Shown piece after piece: positions 1-10,775 of a stretch of 64,000 bases of DNA. Below the pieces are notes generated by a model. The model was not told where the DNA came from and made no database searches. It saw nothing but the letters and a program-made list of their open reading frames with translations. Source of the DNA: Agelas oroides (Eukaryota > Porifera > Demospongiae > Agelasida > Agelasidae); assembly GCA_949130485.1 (NCBI GenBank), contig OX422184.1:8720996-8784995 (forward strand). Reading direction: 5' to 3'. The stretch's first letter is position 1; each line of letters starts with the position of its first letter. Position numbers and translations under genes: made by a program.

Positions 1-12
1 AGCAATCACCTG

Positions 13-240
13 TCAGCTGGCTGGGAGTTGGTCATCTTTCCAAACAAAATGAACAAATTCACGGTTGCAGCCCTGGCAAAGCATGTTGGTCTGACGTTTG
101 TCACTACACTGGTAGCAGAAACCACCTCCACTTCCTGTGGAAAATTCCACTTGATTGTACTGAGAGTGAAACATTGAGTCGAAGCCTGAAGGTGCGTGAC
201 GATTTAAAACAATCATTTCCAGTTTACCACTCGCGAGCAC
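13..240 (-). CDS. Zinc-ribbon-like C-terminal coding fragment
   Basis: The minus strand is open for 75 codons and ends at a stop near the left edge of the window. Cys42, Cys45, Cys55 and Cys58 form two CxxC pairs, a spacing typical of small zinc ribbons, followed by a short tail. The open frame begins at GTG rather than ATG, so this is either a terminal exon or a 5'-truncated remnant. A MITE begins seven bases upstream of its 5' end. Similar Cys clusters close some DNA-transposon proteins (for example piggyBac), but the conserved Cys/His pattern of that family is not complete here, so I do not name it. Function unknown. Confidence 0.3.
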   Translation of the reverse strand: MLASGKLEMIVLNRHAPSGFDSMFHSQYNQVEFSTGSGGGFCYQCSDKRQTNMLCQGCNREFVHFVWKDDQLPAS

Positions 241-246
241 TGCTTC

Positions 247-430
247 TAATAGTTGTTAGGTTACCAACTGCTATTGCATTTTGACATGCTGTTATGGAAG
301 GAACCAGTTGTTTTAACTGTTGCATTTATGTATAATGTATATGTATAACTTTATGTAATTTATAACTGTTGCATTGTGACGTCACCATACGTTGCCATGG
401 CAATAGCAGTTGGTAACCTAACAACTATTA
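247..430. mobile_element. Short MITE with perfect 31-bp terminal inverted repeats
   Basis: Bases 247-277 are the exact reverse complement of 400-430, enclosing about 120 bp of AT-rich non-coding sequence. The outermost TA at each end can be read as a target-site duplication, which would leave a ~180-bp element with 29-bp TIRs. TA duplication and small size fit a Tc1/mariner-type non-autonomous element. No ORF lies inside. The stretch from here to about 640 holds nothing else I can identify. Confidence 0.7.
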
Positions 431-952
431 CTTGCACTCCAATTCATCCCAAAATGCAGTGTGATTTTAGCATATTCACACTAACTTCAGGCCACTAATT
501 TGTTATATTTTAGTTTCTCATCGGGGAATTTCTCTAAAGTTTATGCGGGCAGGCGGGCTGCCATTACCATTATACCGTTATTGTCAACTGCAATAAAGTC
601 CAGCTCCTGGACTCGAGAGGCCACACCCCCTGGGAACGAAGCATGCACGAAGTGTGGCATCTGTGTGGGGTGAGCGCTCCAATGTCTCCACATTTTAGCT
701 GGCTTTACAGTGTGCTGAGTAAACCGACATGCAAGTCAGCATTACCGAAGCATATGGAACACAAGATCAAAAAGTACACGATAATGGCTAGTGAAGCGGG
801 TCCCCAGAAAAAGGTGCAGGCGGGGGGTAAGAAACTAATATGCAACAAATGGTGGCCTCACCTTCAATTTGTTCTAGCCTTGGCTGGTTTGCTGTTATGT
901 TGCGCTGTACTGTATGTCCAATATTGTTTTTTTACAATGATGACGCTGCGAC

Positions 953-3375
953 TTGGACCCTTCCTGTTGTGAGCACTGCGTACCGTTCTTGCTGGCTCCT
1001 GGGTTGCTCCGTAGTCTTCGACCTACCACGGCTGCTCCATACATGCTAAAGTTAAGTTTGCTGTTATGTTTGCTGATTTGTGGTGATATCGAGTCCAACC
1101 CTGGCCCTGCGTTAGATGCCTGTTACGTATGTGATAGCGAGGTCGCAAACAACCATCATGGATTGTTTTGTGAGGTGTGCTCTAATTGGAGCCATCGTTC
1201 TTGTGTCAACGTGAGTGTAGACGAGTACTTCCACTGGGCAAACATTGAGGATGGCTGGATTTGTCCGCAGTGTGAGAAAGAAACCTTTCCCTTCTACGAT
1301 GCCTCACTTCTATCGTCCTGTAGCTCCCTCTCAGCCCTGTCCAAATCCGATCCAACACAATTCCCTAGCACTCCATCATTTTCTATTTTGTCCTTCAATG
1401 CACGAAGTCTGCTCCCCAAAATTGACAACCTTAGGGCTGTCTGTTCTTGCAGCTGCTATGACTTCATAACTGTCACTGAAACTTGGCTCTCTGCTGATGT
1501 CCTTGATCATGAACTTTACATCCCAGGGTATACCCTCATTCGCAGGGACCGTAATCGCCACGGTGGTGGCGTTGCCATCTATGTGTCAACCAGTGTCTCG
1601 TTTAGATCGTTGGTTTTTCCTTGTCCCAACCTCAAGCTGATTGTTCTGGAATTCACCCTCAAGTCCCAACTGTACACCCTAGGAGTATTTTACCGACCAC
1701 CGAGCGCCAGCACTGACTGTTTGTCCAACCTCTATAACCATGTTAACTCCATGCACCACCAGAATCGCTCGAATTTAATACTGTGTGGTGATTTCAACAT
1801 TGATGTTTCATCCGCATCTGCACCCACCTGTGCTTCAAACAACCTTTTTAACCAACTCTGCACTGACTTTTGTCTCTCTCAGGTCATATCCCAGCCCACC
1901 AGGGTCACTTCCACCTCTTCAACTACCATTGACTTAGTCCTGTTGTCTTCTCCTGAGTCCCTCATCTCCTCAAATGTTTTATCTCCAATTGGTACTAGTG
2001 ACCACAATTCTATTTCTATCAAGCTTAAGCTACCTTCTGGTTATTGTGCTTCTGAACGTCCTACAAGATCTATCTGGTTATATGGGAAGACTAATATCTG
2101 CCTTGGCAAACAGCTTCTATCCACCCTGCCTATAATCAAAGAGTCTGAGGATATTGACGAATTCTGGAAATGCTGGTCCACCCACTTTATGTCTGTCATG
2201 CAAAAATGCATTCCTAAACTCATTGTACCTGTTGATCGACCCAATCCATGGATTGACCGAGATATCCAGCATGATATCAGACTGCGTGAGCGCCTTTACA
2301 AACGATTTAAGGCATCCAAGTGTCAAGACTGGCTTGTAAAATACAAAGCCGTTCGCAACCGGGTGGTCTCCAAGACTCGTTCAGCCAAGCAAGCCTTTTT
2401 CCAGAGCCTTTGTTCAAGCAGAAACTCCCCTAAGAAATTCTGGTCTGCAATGCGGTCGCTCAAACCCAATAAATCCCCTCTATCAACAGCCTTGTCCGCC
2501 GGCTCCATCACTGCAACATCTGCTCTGGATAAGGCTAACCTGCTGAATAGCTTCTTTGCATCCTGTTTTAACCCTGGCGACGCCTGTCCATCCTATGATC
2601 CAGTCATTGTTCCCAAGATCCTCCCTGACAACCTGGATATCACACGTAACGAAGTGAGGGAGCTCCTGCGTAGAACACACTCTCACTCTGCCCCTGGTCC
2701 TGATCTCATCACAGCCTGGACTCTTCACTCTCAATCTGCCCCTCATCTATTCCATTGGCTCTCAAACTATCTGAGCATGCGGCTTCAACGAGTTGTTTTG
2801 AGTGGTGCCGAGTCATTATGGCTCCCAGTTAAATCTGGTGTTCTCCAGGGCTCAATTTTAGGTCCCCTACTGTTCTTAGTCTTCCTAAATGACATATTCA
2901 GTGTCCAGCTGTCTGAATGGTCATCGCTACTGGTCTATGCTGATGACATTCTGCTTTTTAAAAGCCTGTCCTCTCCTTCCGATCTAGCTGTTTTCGAACA
3001 TGACGTCGACCTCATTAGCGATTGGATTTCCTCCAACTATCTTACTGCTAATGTTGAGAAGTCCAAATGTATGCTGATCTCAAGAAGTCGCTTACATCGG
3101 TTGAATTTTGTAATTTATTGAATGGCAAGCAGCTGGAATGTGTCAAACACTTTAAGTACCTCAGTCTCTGGATATCTGACGATTTGTCCTGGTCCTACCA
3201 CATTGAAGCAGTTTGCTCCAAGGCCAGGTGCATGCTTGGCTTCATCTATCGTTTTTTCTCACCCCATTGTGATGCCAACACTATTCTAACCTTATATAGG
3301 GCGCACGTCCTTCCCATCCTTGACTATGCCTCTGTTGTGTGGGACCCACATCTAAAGAAGGACCAGCAGTTCTAA
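953..3375 (+). pseudogene. Non-LTR retrotransposon ORF: 2A, PHD finger, APE endonuclease, internally deleted RT (copy 1)
   Basis: The frame is open from 953; the likely ATG is at 1043 because a hydrophobic leader and 2A motif follow at once. Residues are numbered from 953. A 2A motif is at 45-52. A PHD-type zinc cluster has C57, C60, C73, C76, H81, C84, C104 and C107. The APE endonuclease (about 143-350) keeps FNARS, ETWL, YRPP, GDFN and SDH. RT motifs QGS (from about 628) and YADD (662-665) are present. After APGPD (about residue 581) the frame jumps straight to the region before QGS, so about 100 residues of fingers and palm, including the first catalytic Asp motif, are missing. Near 3110 the frame shifts; the thumb continues in another frame to DYASVVWDPH and stops at 3375. 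The element cannot be autonomous. It resembles CR1/L2-type APE elements. Confidence 0.85.
1043..1108 (+). other. 2A-like translational recoding motif with hydrophobic leader
   Basis: From the ATG at 1043 the peptide is a Leu/Cys-rich hydrophobic stretch followed by GDIESNPGP, which matches the 2A consensus D(V/I)ExNPGP exactly. The ribosome-skipping point would lie between the last Gly and Pro (before 1106). 2A sequences at the N-terminus of APE-type non-LTR retrotransposon ORFs are known from sea urchin and other invertebrates, where the leader can double as a signal sequence. Here it would release a ~21-residue leader and start the PHD-endonuclease-RT protein with Pro. The tandem second copy of the element lacks this segment. 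Confidence 0.85.
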
Positions 3376-3509
3376 GATTAGGAGTGTCTATAAATAAAAA
3401 AAAACACCAGGGAAGAACAAAAAACCATTAAGAAACTTAAAGGTGACCAGAAGTTTGAAGTAGTGTCACCTGTTAATGAGCGGAGTTATTTCGCAAAGAC
3501 GCTGAGCTA

Positions 3510-3860
3510 GAGTTCCACGAGCGACTTGCAATTTTCAAGGCAAAGTGTTGTACAGCAAGCAAACAAACAGAGAAAGCACAAACACCTAAGCAAGGTAAAT
3601 AGACCTAAGCTTACTTTCAAAAGTTCGAATGCTACTACTAAGAACAAGGTCGGCAGGTAGTGATTTCCACAAACAAGCAGAATGAACAAAAAAAGAATTA
3701 TAGAAAGAACAAGACTTAGCAAATGGTTGTAATAATGGTATGTCTCTTTTTGCCATTTTGCTTTCGAAGTCCATCCTATTAGCCTTTGGCTATGGGACTG
3801 ACTGCACCTTTCATCTTTATGATATTGGTCAGTTTCATGAAAAAAAAAAGTACTCCAGTG
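3510..3860 (-). pseudogene. C-terminal tail of the non-LTR RT, inverted in place (copy 1)
   Basis: The minus strand between about 3860 and 3586 encodes a typical CR1/L2-like ORF2 terminus. A fragment reading MKLTNIIKMK, in one frame, is followed in another frame by SCSFYNSFF and WKSLPADLV, the conserved FYNSFF...W.SLP signature that ends such polymerases. It lies directly downstream of the plus-strand RT body (ending 3375) where the C-terminus belongs, but on the opposite strand. The rest of 3376-3585 has a short A-rich stretch and no open frame of note. Frameshifts and stops make it non-functional. Confidence 0.65.
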
Positions 3861-4070
3861 TGCTCTCAGTAGCAAGTTTTGTGTGAATGAGGGCATATTA
3901 TGTAAATCAATTTCACCATTCACTTCGGGCCACTATGAAACTATGAGTCTGTTATTACAAGTTCAACCTCCTGTGCATGTACTAGGTCAAACCCTGGACG
4001 TCACAATTAATGTGTGTTAGGGTTAATTAAGGTAGTGTAAGTGTGGTGATGTGGTGAGTTCACTCTGCAG

Positions 4071-4171
4071 GCTGTGATTGACTTGGCAAGTTTGGATGTA
4101 CCAAATGAAAGTGTTAACCCTACTGTTGACCTGACAAGTTTGGATGTGCAAACTGAAGATGAACGTACAAA
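4071..4171 (+). pseudogene. Exon-like fragment, possibly N-terminal part of a MULE-like transposon protein (copy 1)
   Basis: An open segment follows a consensus acceptor (CTCTGCAG at 4063-4070) and stops before a GTAAAT donor. It encodes two near-repeats of the pattern DL(A/T)SLDV. The next exon-like segment starts at 4564. The assignment to the same transcript is inferred from spacing and splice signals only. The sequence between the RT tail and here (3860-4070) shows nothing I can name. Confidence 0.35.
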
Positions 4172-4563
4172 GTAAATTTTATTGCCTTGCCTTTTAGAGA
4201 AGGTTTCATTACTCAAAATCTACTGGTGTCTGGAAACATGGATCAACGGATCGACGGATCATGTACTATGAGTGGGCCTAAAACGTGATCCACAAGCAAA
4301 GAACTGCCCAACAGTAATATATAACCTTGCCCAAACCCTAACCCCTACCCTACCCCACAATCCGGCTGTCTAACGGTAATGCCTACGGTATTGCAATGGC
4401 CTGGGTGTCCGACACCACAAGTACTGTGACCGTCATCTTCGCACTTACGCATCATAGTCCGTGATCTGTCATTCCACATTTTCCAGACACCCTAATCTAC
4501 TGTTGGTGATAAGGCAAAGTGGATTCTACTGTGGCTTTACATAATAATCTCTGAATTCCATAG

Positions 4564-5110
4564 GTATTACGATAGTAAGAAGAGTATGCCAATATGCTCC
4601 AACGATGCTATTAACTACTCTGCAGAAGATGCTGTTACACTTCTTTTTAATGCCGTTAGCAGTGATGTCTGCACAAAACAGCCAATTGGATGTTGCTCCA
4701 CTGCCACATTCATTGTTGACGTATCGAAGCTAAATCATCTTGATGACATCCGGGCTGATGATCTTGGGGCATAGAAGAATTGTGGTGTGAGGTCAACATA
4801 TTGCAATGTTTCATTTGATAGTGACAACAAGGTTCGTAGGGTGAAAAAGATGGGCAGTTCACCACCTTCAGTAATGAGGCATTCTATCTATCGTCTCAAT
4901 CGTACCTACTGGCAACACATTGAAGAAAGCACATTTTGTCGTCGCTTGTTAAGCATGTGAAGGCCAGTGGAGGCCTGACTGTCAGAGTTCAGCGTCGGCG
5001 ACCCGGAGCGAAGACGACTGAACACACGTGGCAGCTTAATTCTGATTTATGCTTGTACCGAAGATGGCAGGCAGCTCATAGGTGGTACAAAAATATGGAT
5101 GGTAGTTGAC
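4564..5110 (+). pseudogene. MULE-like transposon protein, N-terminal fragment with in-frame stop (copy 1)
   Basis: An acceptor (CCATAG, ending 4563) precedes an open frame that reads FIVDVSKLNHLDDIRADDLG and meets TAG where related proteins have Trp. The same frame continues past the stop (KNCGVRSTYCNV, then YRLNRTYW) until a frameshift near 4950. From memory this arrangement (V-D-hydrophobic-L..DD...DD.GxW plus a Y-R-x-Y motif) opens a family of uncharacterised cnidarian, sponge and fish proteins that continue into a MULE-type transposase. Later parts of the same family appear at 10448-11189. Family identity is inference; the stop and frameshift are seen directly. Confidence 0.4.
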
Positions 5111-5143
5111 TGCCGGGGCCGCTTCAGGTAGGGCCATGTATAA

Positions 5144-7317
5144 ATGGTACTCATAAAAGCCAGAAATTTCGCTCATGATTCTGGTGTAAAGCTTAGTCCT
5201 ATTTGTCCGCAGTGTGAGAAAGAAACCTTTCCCTTCTACGATGCCTCACTTCTATCGTCCTGTAGCTCCCTCTCAGCCCTGTCCAAATCCAATCCAACAC
5301 AATTCCCTAGCACTCCATCATTTTCTATTTTGTCCTTCAATGCACGAAGTCTGCTCCCCAAAATTGACAACCTTAGGGCTGTCTGTTCTTGCAGCTGCTA
5401 TGACTTCATAACTGTCACTGAAACTTGGCTCTCTGCTGATGTCCTTGATCATGAACTTTACATCCCAGGGTATACCCTCATTCGCAGGGACCGTAATCGC
5501 CACGGTGGTGGCGTTGCCATCTATGTGTCAACCAGTGTCTCGTTTAGATCGTTGGTTTTTCCTTGTCCCAACCTCAAGCTGATTGTTCTGGAATTCACCC
5601 TCAAGTCCCAACTGTACACCCTAGGAGTATTTTACCGACCACCGAGCGCCAGCACTGACTGTTTGTCCAACCTCTATAACCATGTTAACTCCATGCACCA
5701 CCAGAATCGCTCGAATTTAATACTGTGTGGTGATTTCAACATTGATGTTTCATCCGCATCTGCACCCACCTGTGCTTCAAACAACCTTTTTAACCAACTC
5801 TGCACTGACTTTTGTCTCTCTCAGGTCATATCCCAGCCCACCAGGGTCACTTCCACCTCTTCAACTACCATTGACTTAGTCCTGTTGTCTTCTCCTGAGT
5901 CCCTCATCTCCTCAAATGTTTTATCTCCAATTGGTACTAGTGACCACAATTCTATTTCTATCAAGCTTAAGCTACCTTCTGGTTATTGTGCTTCTGAACG
6001 TCCTACAAGATCTATCTGGTTATATGGGAAGACTAATATCTGCCTTGGCAAACAGCTTCTATCCACCCTGCCTATAATCAAAGAGTCTGAGGATATTGAC
6101 GAATTCTGGAAATGCTGGTCCACCCACTTTATGTCTGTCATGCAAAAATGCATTCCTAAACTCATTGTACCTGTTGATCGACCCAATCCATGGATTGACC
6201 GAGATATCCAGCATGATATCAGACTGCGTGAGCGCCTTTACAAACGATTTAAGGCATCCAAGTGTCAAGACTGGCTTGTAAAATACAAAGCCGTTCGCAA
6301 CCGGGTGGTCTCCAAGACTCGTTCAGCCAAGCAAGCCTTTTTCCAGAGCCTTTGTTCAAGCAGAAACTCCCCTAAGAAATTCTGGTCTGCAATGCGGTCG
6401 CTCAAACCCAATAAATCCCCTCTATCAACAGCCTTGTCCGCCGGCTCCATCACTGCAACATCTGCTCTGGATAAGGCTAACCTGCTGAATAGCTTCTTTG
6501 CATCCTGTTTTAACCCTGGCGACGCCTGTCCATCCTATGATCCAGTCATTGTTCCCAAGATCCTCCCTGACAACCTGGATATCACACGTAACGAAGTGAG
6601 GGAGCTCCTGCGTAGAACACACTCTCACTCTGCCCCTGGTCCTGATCTCATCACAGCCTGGACTCTTCACTCTCAATCTGCCCCTCATCTATTCCATTGG
6701 CTCTCAAACTATCTGAGCATGCGGCTTCAACGAGTTGTTTTGAGTGGTGCCGAGTCATTATGGCTCCCAGTTAAATCTGGTGTTCTCCAGGGCTCAATTT
6801 TAGGTCCCCTACTGTTCTTAGTCTTCCTAAATGACATATTCAGTGTCCAGCTGTCTGAATGGTCATCGCTACTGGTCTATGCTGATGACATTCTGCTTTT
6901 TAAAAGCCTGTCCTCTCCTTCCGATCTAGCTGTTTTCGAACATGACGTCGACCTCATTAGCGATTGGATTTCCTCCAACTATCTTACTGCTAATGTTGAG
7001 AAGTCCAAATGTATGCTGATCTCAAGAAGTCGCTTACATCGGTTGAATTTTGTAATTTATTGAATGGCAAGCAGCTGGAATGTGTCAAACACTTTAAGTA
7101 CCTCAGTCTCTGGATATCTGACGATTTGTCCTGGTCCTACCACATTGAAGCAGTTTGCTCCAAGGCCAGGTGCATGCTTGGCTTCATCTATCGTTTTTTC
7201 TCACCCCATTGTGATGCCAACACTATTCTAACCTTATATAGGGCGCACGTCCTTCCCATCCTTGACTATGCCTCTGTTGTGTGGGACCCACATCTAAAGA
7301 AGGACCAGCAGTTCTAA
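5144..7317 (+). pseudogene. Non-LTR retrotransposon ORF, 5'-truncated chimera (copy 2)
   Basis: This is the second copy of the retrotransposon ORF. The frame now opens at an ATG in the non-transposon end of unit 1 and fuses about 19 foreign residues to the last CPQC of the PHD finger. The leader, 2A motif and most of the zinc cluster are absent. The APE endonuclease is intact by motif. The RT carries the same internal deletion (no motif A), QGS and YADD (about 6878-6889) remain, and the same frameshift breaks the thumb near 7050. One residue differs from copy 1 (Asn for Asp). The protein could at most give an endonuclease with a defective RT. Confidence 0.85.
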
Positions 7318-7451
7318 GATTAGGAGTGTCTATAAATAAAAAAAAACACCAGGGAAGAACAAAAAACCATTAAGAAACTTAAAGGTGACCAGAAGTTTGA
7401 AGTAGTGTCACCTGTTAATGAGCGGAGTTATTTCGCAAAGACGCTGAGCTA

Positions 7452-7803
7452 GAGTTCCACGAGCGACTTGCAATTTTCAAGGCAAAGTGTTGTACAGCAA
7501 GCAAACAAACAGAGAAAGCACAAACACCTAAGCAAGGTAAATAGACCTAAGCTTACTTTCAAAAGTTCGAATGCTACTACTAAGAACAAGGTCGGCAGGT
7601 AGTGATTTCCACAAACAAGCAGAATGAACAAAAAAAGAATTATAGAAAGAACAAGACTTAGCAAATGGTTGTAATAATGGTATGTCTCTTTTTGCCATTT
7701 TGCTTTCGAAGTCCATCCTATTAGCCTTTGGCTATGGGACTGACTGCACCTTTCATCTTTATGATATTGGTCAGTTTCATGAAAAAAAAAAGTACTCCAG
7801 TGT
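7452..7803 (-). pseudogene. C-terminal tail of the non-LTR RT, inverted in place (copy 2)
   Basis: Duplicate of the inverted tail at 3510-3860, with the same FYNSFF and W.SLP motifs on the minus strand and the same breaks. Presence in both tandem units shows the inversion is older than the duplication. Confidence 0.65.
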
Positions 7804-8013
7804 GCTCTCAGTAGCAAGTTTTGTGTGAATGAGGGCATATTGATGTAAATCAATTTCACCATTCACTTCGGGCCACTATGAAACTATGAGTCTGTTATTA
7901 CAAGTTCAACCTCCTGTGCATGTACTAGGTCAAACCCTGGACGTCACAATTAATGTGTGTTAGGGTTAATTAAGGTAGTGTAAGTGTGGTGATGTGGTGA
8001 GTTCACTCTGCAG

Positions 8014-9050
8014 GCTGTGATTGACTTGGCAAGTTTGGATGTACCAAATGAAAGTGTTAACCCTACTGTTGACCTGACAAGTTTGGATGTGCAAACTGAA
8101 GATGAACGTACAAAGTAAATTTTATTGCCTTGCCTTTTAGAGAAGGTTTCATTACTCAAAATCTACTGGTGTCTGGAAACATGGATCAACGGATCGACGG
8201 ATCATGTACTATGAGTGGGCCTAAAACGTGATCCACAAGCAAAGAACTGCCCAACAGTAATATATAACCTTGCCCAAACCCTAACCCCTACCCTACCCCA
8301 CAATCCGGCTGTCTAACGGTAATGCCTACGGTATTGCAATGGCCTGGGTGTCCGACACCACAAGTACTGTGACCGTCATCTTCGCACTTACGCATCATAG
8401 TCCGTGATCTGTCATTCCACATTTTCCAGACACCCTAATCTACTGTTGGTGATAAGGCAAAGTGGATTCTACTGTGGCTTTACATAATAATCTCTGAATT
8501 CCATAGGTATTACGATAGTAAGAAGAGTATGCCAATATGCTCCAACGATGCTATTAACTACTCTGCAGAAGATGCTGTTACACTTCTTTTTAATGCCGTT
8601 AGCAGTGATGTCTGCACAAAACAGCCAATTGGATGTTGCTCCACTGCCACATTCATTGTTGACGTATCGAAGCTAAATCATCTTGACATCCGGGCTGATG
8701 ATCTTGGGGCATAGAAGAATTGTGGTGTGAGGTCAACATATTGCAATGTTTCATTTGATAGTGACAACAAGGTTCGTAGGGTGAAAAAGATGGGCAGTTC
8801 ACCACCTTCAGTAATGAGGCATTCTATCTATCGTCTCAATCGTACCTACTGGCAACACATTGAAGAAAGCACATTTTGTCGTCGCTTGTTAAGCATGTGA
8901 AGGCCAGTGGAGGCCTGACTGTCAGAGTTCAGCGTCGGCGACCCGGAGCGAAGACGACTGAACACACGTGGCAGCTTAATTCTGATTTATGCTTGTACCG
9001 AAGATGGCAGGCAGCTCATAGGTGGTACAAAAATATGGATGGTAGTTGAC
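8014..9050 (+). pseudogene. MULE-like transposon protein, N-terminal fragment (copy 2)
   Basis: Second copy of the two exon-like segments: 8014-8114, then from 8507. It carries the same premature TAG and frameshift. A 3-bp deletion near 8684 removes one of the two tandem Asp codons of HLDD and keeps the frame. Confidence 0.4.
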
Positions 9051-9140
9051 TGCCGGGGCCGCTTCAGGTAGGGCCATGTATAAATGGTACTCATAAAAGC
9101 CAGAAATTTCGCTCATGATTCTGGTGTAAAGCTTAGTCCT

Positions 9141-9644
9141 GTTAGCTACCCTGGATGGAGAAGTGGCTGGCATATGTGATATATACTTAGTGAGGACTTA
9201 CTAGTTACTAGTTACTTAATATGCGTTATCAAATTTGGCTTAAGCAGTCGACAGTGACACATCCTGCTGTGTGCCATGACAAAGTAGTAAATCAGCAGTT
9301 TGCTGCTTGCTCAGGCTCGCCCCATGATGATAATCATCTCACTAGTAATTGTTACACATACTGCATGCCAGGAATTGGTATAAAGGAGATTTTGTGATAA
9401 ATCCTAGCTCACATTGTCTTCCTGCCAGAATCTCACCTTACAATTAAAATTTAATTAAGTGCATTGGTAAATGTGGTAATTAAAAACTATTTTTTGAAAA
9501 GGATGATTATCTCATGGGATCTAGATTTTCAGGGGGATCCACCCCAAATCCTCTATGTACATGCAACTATTGTACAAAAGCACAATAACATAGTGGTTGT
9601 GTGTCGAGTGGGGGAGCACCAACACCGCTGGCACATTGATGTTC
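9141..9644. other. AT-rich non-coding stretch
   Basis: This follows the end of the tandem duplication. I see no credible gene. At 9595-9640 a short segment (GTGTGTCGAGTGGGGGAGC followed by CACCAACAC) recurs inverted at about 27120-27180 and in diverged form near 32825-32870, so it belongs to a dispersed repeat. Confidence 0.5.
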
Positions 9645-9960
9645 AAAATTTCACACATACATAAAGTGTGAAGTTAAAACATAAAGGGAGATGGGGATGG
9701 GGCATTTATGGCTTAAATGGATGGGGCATTTTATGGCTTAAATGGGTGGGGCATTTATGGCTTAAATGGGTGGGGCATTTATGGCTCAAGTGGATGGGGT
9801 TGTTAGTTACAGTTTTTTGGGAGATATGCTCAAAAAAAATACTGGTCTTCAGGGGAGTACCCTTTCCAGTCCTCGCATGACCACGGGTTTCGGTCCCTTT
9901 GAACTCCCGACCTGTGGCCAACTACAGAAAGGGCGGGACCACTCCTCGCCTAAGGCTTGC
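9645..9960. repeat. Dispersed repeat with internal ~25-bp minisatellite, copy 1
   Basis: About four to five copies of a 24-25 bp unit (TGGGGCATTTATGGCTTAAA) occupy 9690-9800. They are followed by a single-copy part containing TACCCTTTCCAGTC and TTTGAACTCCC. The whole arrangement, with the same flank AAGTGTGAAGTTAAAACA, recurs at 33705-33975, so array and flank move or duplicate as one repeat family. Confidence 0.7.
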
Positions 9961-10137
9961 TTTGAGTGAGAAGCCCAGCTCTCGGCATCCATACAGCTAA
10001 GAGTATTCTAATTACTAAGCTAATTTGGGGTGGGGCTAAATGGGTGGAGTTATCATAACACTAACTAGGGGGATGGGCGAACCAACGTACCGTACCGTCT
10101 CTCGCTGATTCGCTGTCGTTCTGTGCGTCTGGGTGGC

Positions 10138-10225
10138 TTGTTCGGCGGTAGGCGTTTCTGTACTGAAGGCTCTTTTGCTGGACACTTGGGTCTGTGCTGT
10201 CGCGACTTTTTCGCGGTGAGTACAC
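10138..10225 (+). repeat. Exon-like repeat ending in a splice donor, copy 1
   Basis: This ~85-bp segment ends in CGCGGTGAGTA, a strong 5' splice-site consensus, and is about 75-80% alike to 11168-11252, which also ends in CGGTGAGTA. Two copies ending at the same donor suggest a duplicated 5' exon or an element-borne promoter and first exon. I see no start codon context to decide. Confidence 0.45.
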
Positions 10226-10447
10226 TACTAGTTGACCTTGCTCATTCACACATGCAGTAGTGTTCATCACTTATAGAGTATAAGTTGTGCTTATACTGTA
10301 AGCTGGGAGCAAGGATAGTGTCTTCGCCCTCCCAACCAAAATCTGTAACTGTTGTCCCCTCTTGACAATTTTAGTAAATGAAAACCTGTAAGACCATGGC
10401 GTATAACTTTTGGTGATTGGCACACAGATTACTGTTTTATTTATTGC

Positions 10448-10694
10448 ATTTACTGCAGATTTCAAAGAGAAACCATTCCACTTGTGTATTTTGCAATACT
10501 CCTCCCTCGCTGAAGTTTCCAATGTGGGAATGAGACCTCACAAGAATGAAAAAAATGGCTCTGGGTCACCATATGTACGTACAAAGAAGAGCGTCCTTGT
10601 ACAAATAGAGAATGAAGCCAAGGCCTCTAAACCTATGCATGTTTATGACAAAGTGTATGAAGATTGTGGAGGAGTGGTTGGTGCAGAAAGCTGA
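10448..10694 (+). pseudogene. MULE-like transposon protein, middle fragment
   Basis: The plus strand encodes the motif series PYVRTKKS, then VYDKVYEDCGG. In the remembered family this matches the segment F.R.KKS....L........P..VY..V....GG that follows the N-terminal domain found at 4564-5110. An upstream TGCAG at about 10457 could serve as acceptor. The frame ends at TGA (10692-10694), where relatives continue into a PRNxKQ motif; that motif occurs just downstream on the other strand. It is therefore a fragment of a rearranged transposon. Confidence 0.4.
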
Positions 10695-10775
10695 AGTGAA
10701 ACTCCGTGATCTTGGAGTGAACACCGAGTGAGCAAAATTTTTCGTGAATGATATCTTTGGACAGCAGCAAGGTAC

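Larger units (their letters stand above)
1259..5200. repeat. Tandem duplication, unit 1 (3942 bp)
   Basis: This unit is repeated head-to-tail at 5201-9140. Comparing the two by eye I find three differences: G at 1349 against A at 5291, one extra base near 7842, and a 3-bp deletion near 8684. The unit starts inside the PHD finger of the non-LTR ORF and ends in unrelated sequence, so the boundaries are not transposon ends. I see no long homology at the junction. It is either a very recent segmental duplication or an assembly artefact such as retained haplotypes. Confidence 0.9.
5201..9140. repeat. Tandem duplication, unit 2 (3940 bp)
   Basis: Near-identical direct copy of 1259-5200. The junction at 5200/5201 joins the right end of unit 1 to the middle of the PHD-finger codons. 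At the far end, 9140/9141 leads into sequence that presumably followed the single original copy. All rearrangements inside unit 1 (RT deletion, inverted RT tail, frameshifts) are also here, so they predate the duplication. Confidence 0.9.

Noticed and set aside
643-972. 109-codon plus-strand frame before the retrotransposon ORF, with a hydrophobic stretch
   Set aside because: No ORF1-like motif (RRM, zinc knuckle, esterase), wrong frame relative to the 2A ORF and no similarity recognised; possibly 5'UTR.
9838-9875. Minus-strand reading WKGYSPE, resembling a chromodomain core
   Set aside because: It lies in a dispersed repeat, has no chromodomain context before it, is 11 kb from the chromodomain-like exon and recurs in copy 2 of the repeat; coincidence is more likely.
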